Assembly: GCF_014203225.1 (NCBI RefSeq)
Contig: NZ_JACHIO010000007.1
Location: 186,001-250,000, forward strand
Direction of reading: 5' to 3'
Length of the DNA stretch: 64,000 nucleotides
Origin: Granulicella mallensis
GTDB taxonomy: Bacteria > Acidobacteriota > Terriglobia > Terriglobales > Acidobacteriaceae
The notes under the pieces were generated by a model, which saw only the letters and a list, made by a program, of their open reading frames with translations, had not been told where the DNA came from and did no database searches. Positions 56,242 to 63,228 of this stretch are shown here, in pieces (positions within the stretch are counted from its first letter, which is position 1; each line of letters starts with the position of its first letter). Position numbers and translations under genes: made by a program.

Positions 56242-56418
56242 CTAGCGGCGACAACAACAGCTACACGTTTCCTTGGTGGCTTTCGACTCGGTGGTATCGG
56301 TCGTGCCGGCGGAGAGCAGGTTTCTTGCCGCGCTTGGAATCACAGCCAGAAAGACAACGGCAACAGCAGAGACGAACGCGATTGAGGTAGAGGCAATGAG
56401 GACGGTGTGAGCTGTCAT
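56242..56418 (-). CDS. Small membrane protein with C-terminal CSCCC cluster, downstream of yeiH-like gene
   Basis: A 58-residue frame whose ATG overlaps the exporter stop codon as ATGA (56415-56418), suggesting translational coupling. A hydrophobic helix (about 5-27, VLIASTSIAFVSAVAVVFLAV) is followed by a polar region and the end KETCSCCCRR, with four Cys in five residues. The DNA for residues about 18-38 resembles a diverged copy of the ATTCCGAGCGC...CTGCTCTCC repeat, so part of the gene may be repeat-derived. Metal or sulfur binding is only a guess. Confidence 0.5.
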   Translation of the reverse strand: MTAHTVLIASTSIAFVSAVAVVFLAVIPSAARNLLSAGTTDTTESKATKETCSCCCRR

Positions 56419-57509
56419 TTCATGCCTCCGTGGTGGTAGACCGCGAAGACCATTCCCAGTGTGACCAGGGCGATGAAGATCTCACCGAGTACGCCGACGA
56501 GGATCGGACGCCAGCCCTGGTTGATGAGGTCGCTTAGCTTGGTGCGCAGGCCGACTCCTGCGAAGGCCGGAAGGAAGGCCCACTTGGAGAGGTTGCCAAG
56601 CGAGGTGAGCTGCGAGGAGGTGAAGAAGCCGCTGGTTGCCAGCAGCGAGATGGCGACGAAGCCCAGGATGAACTTGGGGAACTTCTGCCAGAGGAAAAGT
56701 GCCTTGCGCTCGACGCGGGTAGCCTGGCCCTGCGACGCCCAGTAGACGGCATAGCCCAGAACGACGAAGCCGATGAAGGCGGAGCGCGCGGTCTTGGAGA
56801 GGATGGCGAAGCGTCCAGCTTCGTCTCCGTAGAGTGCGCCGGTAACGGTGGCTTCGGCGGTATTGTCGACGGCGAGGCCGGTCCAGATGCCGTAGCTCTG
56901 CTGGCCGAGATGCAGCGCATGGCCGATGGCGGGGAAGGTGAAGAGGGCGAGCGCGCCCAGGGTGAGGATTGCGGCGATGGCGGTGGAGGTATCTTCTTCG
57001 TCGGGCTCGATTGCGCCCTGTGCGGCCATGATGGCCGTGACACCGCAGATGGAGCTGCCGATGGCGAGCAGCGAGGTGAGCTTGGGCGGCAGCTTGAAGA
57101 TCTTGCCGAGCAGCGTCATCACGGTCAGCGAGAAGATCAGCTCGATGAAGACGAGCACCAGGGACATGCCGCCGAGGTGCATGACATCGCCGATGAGGAA
57201 TTTTGCGCCGACGAGGACGATGCCCAGCTTCAGCCACAACTCATAGGTGGCGACGCCGACGCGAAAGATGTGCGGCAGCTCGATGGTATTGGAGATCAGG
57301 AGGCCGAGGATGATGGCCCAGAGGACATACTCGATGCGGGGGAAGGGGATGTGGTGCGCCGATTGGAGCCAGGCGCCGAGGCTCTCCAATCCCTTGCCTG
57401 CGACACCGATACCGAAGAGAAGCAGCGTTCCCGGCAGCAACGCGAGTATCTGCTGGGGGCGCGAGGGTCGTTCGGTACTGGGGGGCAACGAGATGGTTTG
57501 AGCGGACAA
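56415..57509 (-). CDS. YeiH-family putative sulfate/sulfite exporter
   Basis: 364 residues, about 10 membrane helices. Family features are VLWAIILGLLISNT, KLGIVLVGAKFLIGDV, IGSSICGVTAIMAAQGAI, the TGLAVDNTAEATVTGA block and the C-terminal AGVGLRTKLSDLINQGWRP. The start is probably TTG at 57509, six bases after the stop of the 45-aa gene, with no clear SD of its own. Homologues are annotated as putative sulfate exporters; sulfonate and sulfite transport have been proposed. The Cys-rich leader upstream strengthens a sulfur-related role. This last link is inference. Confidence 0.9.
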   Translation of the reverse strand: MSAQTISLPPSTERPSRPQQILALLPGTLLLFGIGVAGKGLESLGAWLQSAHHIPFPRIEYVLWAIILGLLISNTIELPHIFRVGVATYELWLKLGIVLVGAKFLIGDVMHLGGMSLVLVFIELIFSLTVMTLLGKIFKLPPKLTSLLAIGSSICGVTAIMAAQGAIEPDEEDTSTAIAAILTLGALALFTFPAIGHALHLGQQSYGIWTGLAVDNTAEATVTGALYGDEAGRFAILSKTARSAFIGFVVLGYAVYWASQGQATRVERKALFLWQKFPKFILGFVAISLLATSGFFTSSQLTSLGNLSKWAFLPAFAGVGLRTKLSDLINQGWRPILVGVLGEIFIALVTLGMVFAVYHHGGMK

Positions 57510-57515
57510 AAAGGG

Positions 57516-57653
57516 TTACCAGCCGATGTGGTGAATGATGTTCAGTCGAATCAGCGCGGCGAACGCCAGGGCAATCGCGATGGCGACGACATCGGCATTG
57601 AAGGCGAGCTTGATGTTGGCGACGGCTTTGGAGGTCTGGAAGCGGGGGGCCAT
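57516..57653 (-). CDS. 45-aa membrane protein preceding the YeiH exporter
   Basis: A short frame with a good ribosome site (AGGAG eight bases before the ATG at 57653), starting MAPRFQTSKAVANIKLAFNA and containing one membrane helix (about 20-37, ADVVAIAIALAFAALIRL), ending NIIHHIGW. It is separated from the exporter start by six bases. It is probably a small subunit or a coupling cistron of the exporter; no family is recognised. Confidence 0.75.
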   Translation of the reverse strand: MAPRFQTSKAVANIKLAFNADVVAIAIALAFAALIRLNIIHHIGW

Positions 57654-57710
57654 GGATAACTCCTGCAGGATGCATTTCAGCGTGTGAGGGAAGGAGATCG
57701 TGGGCTCAGA

Positions 57711-57750
57711 AACAGAAAACCCACGCTGCTCGGGAGAGCTGTGCGTGGGT
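57711..57750 (-). terminator. Intrinsic terminator between Cys leader peptide and exporter genes (attenuator)
   Basis: On the minus strand ACCCACGC pairs with GCGTGGGT (8 bp) with an inner GCTC/GAGC stem, followed by TTTTCTGTTT. It lies 39 bases after the leader stop and 57 bases before the next start codon. A second hairpin (GCGAAG...CTTCGC, 57767-57789) lies just after the leader stop and could act as the pause or competing structure. Confidence 0.82.
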
Positions 57751-57788
57751 GGTTTGAGCCTGGGGCGAAGGCTTTTAGCCGCTTCGCT

Positions 57789-57869
57789 TTAGAGCAAACA
57801 GACACCGGCGCAACAGCGCGGCATGCGACAACACATGCAACAGAGGGCGGCGGTGTGGATCTGCTTCAT
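57789..57869 (-). CDS. Cys-rich leader peptide (26 aa, seven Cys codons)
   Basis: A 26-codon frame, ATG at 57869 and TAA at 57789-57791. Residues 8-26 read ALCCMCCRMPRCCAGVCLL, with Cys at 10, 11, 13, 14, 19, 20 and 24. An intrinsic terminator and then transporter genes follow. This matches a Cys-responsive attenuator, known in mycobacteria as polycysteine leader frames upstream of sulfur genes. No SD is present; the promoter predicts a start site 2-4 bases upstream of the ATG, so translation may be leaderless. Confidence 0.85.
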   Translation of the reverse strand: MKQIHTAALCCMCCRMPRCCAGVCLL

Positions 57870-57878
57870 CAGGTTTAG

Positions 57879-57907
57879 AGCCTAACTGGGTGGAGGGGCG
57901 GTGTCAA
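57879..57907 (-). promoter_or_regulatory. Promoter of the Cys leader operon
   Basis: Minus-strand TTGACA (57902-57907), a 17-base spacer and TAGGCT (57879-57884), then nine bases to the leader ATG. This is the same spacing design as the his leader promoter at 6405-6433. Confidence 0.65.
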
Positions 57908-57920
57908 GATTGGGATTAGC

Positions 57921-57992
57921 AAGTCAGCAAGTCAGCGAGTCAGCGAGTCAGCGAGTCAGCAAGTCAGCAAGTCAGCAAGTCAGCGAGTCAGC
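57921..57992. repeat. 8-bp tandem repeat (RAGTCAGC), nine units
   Basis: Nine consecutive units of AAGTCAGC or GAGTCAGC between the Cys-leader promoter and the SGNH esterase gene. The tract starts 14 bases upstream of the TTGACA box and reaches to 61 bases before the esterase ATG. Copy number may vary by slippage. Confidence 0.95.
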
Positions 57993-58052
57993 GGGGAGGC
58001 AGGAAAGCCAAAGCTGTATGACAGGTTGTACACTCATCGGCGAGGTCACGAG

Positions 58053-59579
58053 ATGAGTGTGCGGTGGATAGCGGCTTTAGCTGTTGGGACGATGCTGGCT
58101 GGGGGAAGTGCGGTGTGGGCGCAGGGGGATCCGGCGCGGGCGTTCGATGCAGCGACTGCCGCGGTACGGAAGCCGGGAACGACGGTGCGGATCGAGCTGA
58201 TTGGAGACTCGACACAGACCAACAACGCGGGCTATGGCCGTGGGTTCTGCGCTAACTTTACGGCAAAGGTGGACTGCGTGAACATGGCGCGCGGCGGAGC
58301 CAGTACGGGGACGTTTCGCGAACTGGGTCTGTGGGATCGCGCACTCGCCACCAAGCCGGATTACATGGTGATCCAATTTGGGCATAACGACTTCGTGACA
58401 GCCGAGCATCTGCCCCGGCAGGTGCCGCTGCCTCAGTACATCGAGAATCTGAAGCGGTATGTGACTGAGGCTCGGGCGGCGAAGATTACGCCGGTGCTGG
58501 TGACTCCGCTGACGCGGCGATATTTTGGCGCGGACGGCAAGGTCCACTCCGATCTGCAGGAGTACAGCGAAGCGATGCGCGGCGTGGCGCGCGAGATGAA
58601 GGTTCCGTTGATCGAACTGCAGAACGAGAGTATCGCTTACCTGGACAAGGTGGGCGAGGCCGAGGGAGACAAGCTTGCGATCACCAAGAAGGACACGGAC
58701 GGCAAGACGATCTTCGACAAGACGCATTTGGACTGGGCGGGGAGTTATGTCTTCGGGCGCATGGTGGCCGTCGATCTGGGGAAGGCCGTGCCTTCGCTGA
58801 AGAAGTTTGTGCGTCCTGAGGCTGCGGCGCTTCCTCCCGAGGGGGAGAAGGCGATGCGCATCATCAACGGTGGGCCTGCAACGATTGTGCTGGTGGGCGA
58901 CTCCACGGTAGCGACCGAAGGCGGCTGGGGGCCGGGCTTCTGTGCAGTGATAACGAAGAACATTACGTGCATCGACGACGCGCTGAATGGGCGCAGCACG
59001 AAGAGCTTTCGCGATGAGGGTGCATGGAAGAAGGCTCTGGACCACAAGGGCGACTACTACCTGATCCAGTTCGGGCACAATGACGAGAAGCCTGATGAGA
59101 AGCGTCATACCGATCCGGAGACGACCTATGCGGCGCAGATTCGGCAGTACATCGCGGAGGCTCGGGCGATTGGCGCGGTGCCGGTGGTGCTCTCACCTCT
59201 GGCGCGGAGGACGTTCAAGGATGGCAAGCCCTCGAACGACGACCTGCGGCTCTATGCCAACGCCGCACGGCGTGTGGCGGAGGAAGAGGACGTGACGTTC
59301 ATCGACCTGCTTTCGCTTTCGACAGCCGTGCTGGCGAAGGGCACGCAGGCGGATGCGGACACCTTCAATGCGGTGGGGCATGAGGACGCGCGGGCCGAGC
59401 AGGGCAAGTCAGGGCTCGACCGGACTCATCTGGACGATAAGGGCAAGGCGGTGTTCGGGCGGATCGTCGCCGATAACCTTGTGCGCACGAGGGTGGAGCT
59501 GGGGCCGGATGTGATCGGAGTTCCGGCAAAGGCCGCTGCCACGGTGCCGACGCAGGCTGCGCCTACGGATGGGAAGTAA
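58053..59579 (+). CDS. Tandem-duplicated SGNH esterase (rhamnogalacturonan acetylesterase type)
   Basis: 508 residues with a signal peptide (about 1-23, ending WAQ). Two SGNH domains lie in series, each with all blocks. Domain 1 has GDST with Ser53, QFGHND with Asn112 and DKTHLD with His225. Domain 2 has GDSTVATEGGWG with Ser284, QFGHNDEK and DRTHLD near 471. Both look catalytically complete. Relatives remove acetyl groups from pectin. Duplication inside one chain suggests two binding modes or an avidity effect. Confidence 0.9.
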   Translation: MSVRWIAALAVGTMLAGGSAVWAQGDPARAFDAATAAVRKPGTTVRIELIGDSTQTNNAGYGRGFCANFTAKVDCVNMARGGASTGTFRELGLWDRALATKPDYMVIQFGHNDFVTAEHLPRQVPLPQYIENLKRYVTEARAAKITPVLVTPLTRRYFGADGKVHSDLQEYSEAMRGVAREMKVPLIELQNESIAYLDKVGEAEGDKLAITKKDTDGKTIFDKTHLDWAGSYVFGRMVAVDLGKAVPSLKKFVRPEAAALPPEGEKAMRIINGGPATIVLVGDSTVATEGGWGPGFCAVITKNITCIDDALNGRSTKSFRDEGAWKKALDHKGDYYLIQFGHNDEKPDEKRHTDPETTYAAQIRQYIAEARAIGAVPVVLSPLARRTFKDGKPSNDDLRLYANAARRVAEEEDVTFIDLLSLSTAVLAKGTQADADTFNAVGHEDARAEQGKSGLDRTHLDDKGKAVFGRIVADNLVRTRVELGPDVIGVPAKAAATVPTQAAPTDGK

Positions 59580-59689
59580 GTTTTCCGGATGGACGCCGGG
59601 GTAAGTCTATTTTGAAGATAGATTTGCTACGCGTTTTTTGCTCGCTGCAATGCTGGAACCCTGGGGCAAGTGGTAAATGAGATTGAGCG

Positions 59690-59850
59690 CTGTAAGCGCG
59701 ACCTATCGTGCAACCGCGATAGGTCGCCCCTTCAGGGCTTTAACTTCATTGGAGCCGCAACCCAGGGTTCCGGCGACACGGCGAGCAAAAGCGCTCGCCA
59801 GCCGCCTCCACCCTGGGCTGGGATATGTCGCCCCTTTGGGGCTGGCATCC
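59690..59850. repeat. CGCCCCTTCAGGGC...CCCAGGG composite repeat
   Basis: Contains AGGTCGCCCCTTCAGGGCTT and, inverted in style, CCCTGGGCTGGGATATGTCG then CCCCTTTGGGGC. It fills the gap between the esterase and phosphoglucomutase genes; no gene is seen in the 306 bases. Confidence 0.8.
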
Positions 59851-59885
59851 ACTCAGTATCCTGAGAAGTAGTTTGATGACACGCT

Positions 59886-61535
59886 CTAGGCGATAGCAGA
59901 GCTGACCAGTGCTTTAGCCTCAGCCTGAATCTCTTTCAAGTGGTCTGCGCCGTTGAAGCTTTCGGCGTAGATCTTGTAGACGTCTTCCGTCCCGGAGGGG
60001 CGTGCGGCGAACCAGCCGTTTTCGGTGGTGACCTTCAGGCCGCCGATGCTGGCCTTGTTGCCGGGCGCTTCGGTGAGGATTGCGGTGATGGGTTCGCCGG
60101 CCAGCGTGGTTGCTGTGACCTGTTCCGGAGAAAGCTTGGACAGCTTGGCTTTTTCTTCCTTGGTGGCTGCGGCGTCGATGCGCTGGTAGACGGGGGAGCC
60201 GTACTTGGCGGTGAGTTCGTTGTAGTGTTGGCCGGGATCTTTGCCGGTGCGGGCGGTCATCTCGGCAGCGAGCAGTCCGAGGATGAGGCCGTCCTTGTCG
60301 GTCGTCCAGACGGTGCCGTCGCGGCGCAGGAAGGTTGCGCCCGCGGACTCTTCGCCGACGAAGCCCAGCTTGCCTTCGAGCAGTCCGTCGACAAACCACT
60401 TGAAGCCTACCGGTACCTCAAGCATTGGGCGATTAAGGCCTTTGGCTACGCGGTCGATGATGCTCGACGAGACCAGGGTTTTGCCGATGCCGACCTGTGC
60501 CGACCACTGGGGCCGGTGCGTGCAGAGGTATTGAATGCAGACTGCAAGGTAGTGGTTGGGATTGAGCAGGCCTGAGGAGCGCGTGACGATGCCGTGGCGG
60601 TCATGGTCGGTGTCGCAGGCCCAGGCCACATCGAACTTGTCCTTGTTCGCGATCATGCTGGCCATCGCGTTGGGCGAGGAGCAGTCCATGCGGATGCGCC
60701 CGTCCCAGTCGAGGGTCATGAAGCGGAAGGTGGGATCGACGTAAGGGTTCAGGATTTCGAGCGGCAGCTTGTACTGCTCGGCGATGCGCGGCCAGTAGTC
60801 GACGCCCGCGCCTCCGAGTGGATCGACCGCTAGCTTGAGGCCCGTGCCGTTCAGGGCTTCGAAGTCGATGACGTTTGCGAGGTCGTTGACGTACGCAGTG
60901 ATGAAGTCGTGGCGGTGCGTGGTCTCCGCAGCGAGGGCCTTCGCAAAGGAGAGGCGATGGACGCCCTGCAGCCTGGCCGCGATCAGTTCGTTGGCGCGGT
61001 TCTCGATCCACTTGGTCGCGCTGGTGTCCGCGGGGCCCCCGTTGGGTGGGTTGTACTTGAAGCCGCCGTCCTCGGGTGGGTTGTGCGAGGGTGTGATGAC
61101 GATGCCGTCGGCACGCTCTTTGGCACCGCTGCCGTTGTACTCCAGGATCGCGTGCGAGAGCACGGGGGTCGGTGTATAGCCGAGATCCTTGTCGATCATG
61201 ACCGTTACGCCGTTGCCGCTCAGCACCTCGAGCGCGGCGATGAATGCGGGCTCGGAGAGAGCGTGCGTGTCCTTGGCGAGGAAGAGCGGCCCGTCGGTCT
61301 TCTGCTCCGCACGAAACTCGCAGATCGCCTGCGTGATGGCAATGATGTGCGCGTAATTGAAGCTGGTGGTCAGCGACGATCCGCGATGTCCGCTGGTGCC
61401 GAAGCTGACACGCTGCGCCGGGTCCTCCGGATTGGGATGGCCGGCGTAAAACGCTGCCACGAGACGCGGCAGATTGACGAGTTTATCGGGGGATGAGAGG
61501 TGGCCGGGGGTGTTGAGCGGTGCGTCGATGGACAT
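59886..61535 (-). CDS. pgm: Phosphoglucomutase (alpha-D-glucose phosphate-specific)
   Basis: Interconverts glucose-1-P and glucose-6-P. 549 residues starting [20 protein letters not shown]. It has [10 protein letters not shown], the phosphoserine loop [24 protein letters not shown] with Ser150, the metal loop [12 protein letters not shown] (DxDxD variant), the sugar loop GEESAG and the C-terminal [16 protein letters not shown]. This is the prokaryotic Pgm group. Confidence 0.95.
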   Translation of the reverse strand: MSIDAPLNTPGHLSSPDKLVNLPRLVAAFYAGHPNPEDPAQRVSFGTSGHRGSSLTTSFNYAHIIAITQAICEFRAEQKTDGPLFLAKDTHALSEPAFIAALEVLSGNGVTVMIDKDLGYTPTPVLSHAILEYNGSGAKERADGIVITPSHNPPEDGGFKYNPPNGGPADTSATKWIENRANELIAARLQGVHRLSFAKALAAETTHRHDFITAYVNDLANVIDFEALNGTGLKLAVDPLGGAGVDYWPRIAEQYKLPLEILNPYVDPTFRFMTLDWDGRIRMDCSSPNAMASMIANKDKFDVAWACDTDHDRHGIVTRSSGLLNPNHYLAVCIQYLCTHRPQWSAQVGIGKTLVSSSIIDRVAKGLNRPMLEVPVGFKWFVDGLLEGKLGFVGEESAGATFLRRDGTVWTTDKDGLILGLLAAEMTARTGKDPGQHYNELTAKYGSPVYQRIDAAATKEEKAKLSKLSPEQVTATTLAGEPITAILTEAPGNKASIGGLKVTTENGWFAARPSGTEDVYKIYAESFNGADHLKEIQAEAKALVSSAIA

Positions 61536-61555
61536 GAGGGAAGGATAAATCAGAG

Positions 61556-61632
61556 GGTAGAGAGTAGATCAGAGAGTGTAGAGAGTAGAGGATAGAGTGT
61601 AGAGAGTAGAGGATAGAGTGTAGAGAGAGCAC
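61556..61632. repeat. GTAGAGAGTAGAGGATAGAGT tandem repeat
   Basis: At least three imperfect units of a purine-rich 22-base repeat (GTAGAGAGTAGAGGATAGAG). The inverted sequence lies at 61905-61936, and a related copy between rpmJ and rpsM. Confidence 0.88.
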
Positions 61633-61673
61633 CCTAAACGCCGTTCTCTCTACTCTATGAAGTGGCACGGAAC

Positions 61674-61872
61674 TCAGCCCCGAAGGGGCGACATATCCCA
61701 GCCTGGGGCGCAAGCTCCAGGGACAAAGTCACACAACAAATCGAGGGCAGAAGGCCCGGCATATCTCGTCTGCACTGGCGAGATATATCGGGCTTTCAGC
61801 CCTCATCCATCATCCGATCCGTTACCTGGGGCTTGCGCCCCAGGCTGGGATATACCGCCCCTTTGGGGCTGG
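61674..61872. repeat. 200-bp inverted repeat of the CCCCGAAGGGGCG / CCCAGCCTGGGGC family
   Basis: CAGCCCCGAAGGGGCGACAT, ATCCCAGCCTGGGGCGCAAG at the left are matched by CTTGCGCCCCAGGCTGGGAT, ATACCGCCCCTTTGGGGCTG at the right, with an inner pair (CCCGGCATATCTCG / CGAGATATATCGGG). The whole stretch can fold as one hairpin. Confidence 0.88.
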
Positions 61873-61904
61873 GTCGCTGCTGGTTCGATATGGTAGGTTG
61901 TCGT

Positions 61905-61936
61905 CTACACTCTATCCTCTACTCTCTACACTCTGC
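61905..61936. repeat. CTACACTCTATCCTCTACTC repeat (inverted partner of 61556-61632)
   Basis: Reverse complement of the purine-rich tandem repeat, so the two bracket the 200-bp palindrome like outer arms. Confidence 0.85.
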
Positions 61937-61937
61937 C

Positions 61938-62915
61938 CTACTGAGGTCCGTGATACTCCTCCACCGGATCGGCGCTGTGGATCCAGGCGGAGTAGATGAG
62001 GTCGCGGAGTTCGATGGCTCCGGCGGCCAGGCGCTCCTCGGCGAAGGTTTTGGCTTCCGGTGTGCCCGCTTCGGTAAAGCCGCCGGTCTTCTCGATCTGG
62101 TAGGTCTTTTCGACGAAGCTGTTGGTGTGGCGCAGATAGTTGAGATAGCTGGTCCACTCATCATCGATGGGTTTGGGCTGGGTTGCGGCGACCAGTGGAG
62201 CAACGTCGGCAGGCTTGACGTTCGCTGAGACGTAGATGCTCTCGAAGAGGGAGTGGATCTTGTGGTCGGTGGTGTAGCCGTTGGGATTGGGGCCGGTCCA
62301 GCCGTTGTACTGGATGGTCGTATGCAAGGGCTGCGAGCCGTCACCTACATAGTGGCCGAGCCAGCCCGCTTCGAAGAGGATGATTGTTTTAACGGGTGCG
62401 GTGTCCTTGTTGGCGGCGACGAGCTTACGGTACTCGCGGAGGTCGGTCTTCAGGCGTTGCCAGACCTCCTCTACCTGCCAGGGCTGCAGTCCGACGTTCT
62501 CTTTGAGTACGACGTCTGGGTGCTTCGGCTGCGCGGCGGCAAGCGCACGGAGAAAGTCGTAACGCTCTTTGGGGAAGCTATAACCGGCGATGCAGTTGGG
62601 TGTGCCTTCTGCGCAGGGAGTTGCCGCGTAGATGGCCTCTTCGTAGTCGAAGAAGTGGTCGGGCGATTGGGTGTCGCTGAGTTCTTTTTCGTTGCGGCCC
62701 TTCCAGCGGTCGGGCTCGGGGCCGAGGTACTCCATGGTGTCGAGTGCGTTACCGTTGCGCAGGAACGCGGGGACGTCAGACGGCAGATACTGTGCGGCGA
62801 GACGGTTAATCATCATGTGACCGTCGCGTCCCCAGGCCCAGGCGGGCTGTGCGGCGAGGACGCTGAGGAGGGAAGTCGCGACGGCGACGCGGGTGAAGGC
62901 GGAGAGCTTTTGCAT
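61938..62915 (-). CDS. Secreted S1/P1-type nuclease
   Basis: 325 residues with a signal peptide cleaved after AWA. The mature protein then begins Trp28-Gly with His33 (WGRDGH), as required because the N-terminal Trp and His are zinc ligands in this family. Further ligand motifs are SPDHFFDYE, the HYVGDGSQPLHTT helix (HxxxD...H) and TDHKIHSLFES. Single-strand nuclease/3'-nucleotidase, periplasmic or secreted, is likely for phosphate or nucleotide scavenging. Confidence 0.9.
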   Translation of the reverse strand: MQKLSAFTRVAVATSLLSVLAAQPAWAWGRDGHMMINRLAAQYLPSDVPAFLRNGNALDTMEYLGPEPDRWKGRNEKELSDTQSPDHFFDYEEAIYAATPCAEGTPNCIAGYSFPKERYDFLRALAAAQPKHPDVVLKENVGLQPWQVEEVWQRLKTDLREYRKLVAANKDTAPVKTIILFEAGWLGHYVGDGSQPLHTTIQYNGWTGPNPNGYTTDHKIHSLFESIYVSANVKPADVAPLVAATQPKPIDDEWTSYLNYLRHTNSFVEKTYQIEKTGGFTEAGTPEAKTFAEERLAAGAIELRDLIYSAWIHSADPVEEYHGPQ

Positions 62916-62939
62916 AATGGGCAGTATACGGATGAGGTG

Positions 62940-63215
62940 TTAATGGAGTTGCTGTTGCTTTTCTGGTTTGTCATTCCGAGCGAAGCGAGTGAATCTGCTT
63001 TCTCCCGCTTTTAACCCATGCCGGTACAAGCTATGCCACTTAGTTCCTATGTGCGATTTCTAGGTGGTACGAACAAAGAACGGGAGACAGCAGGTTCGCT
63101 CGCTGCGCTCGGAATGACAACCAGAAAGGCAAGAGCAACGACAAAAGCAAAAGCAAAAGCAAAGGCAGATTCCCTGCGGGAATGACAAGCCAGAAAAGCA
63201 AGGGCAACAGCAACA
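62940..63215. repeat. Inverted pair of ATTCCGAG/ATTCCCTGCGGGAAT repeats
   Basis: TTGCTTTTCTGGTTTGTCAT then TCCGAGCGAAGCGAGTGAATCTGCTTTCTCCCG (about 62945-63010) faces inverted copies at 63070-63205, one with the GCTCGCTGCGCTCGG core and one with the ATTCCCTGCGGGAAT core. The 313-base gap has no supported gene. Confidence 0.82.
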
Positions 63216-63228
63216 GTGATGGTGACCG

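Noticed and set aside
57921..57992. CRISPR-like array
   Set aside because: Units are 8 bp in direct tandem with no spacers and no cas genes.
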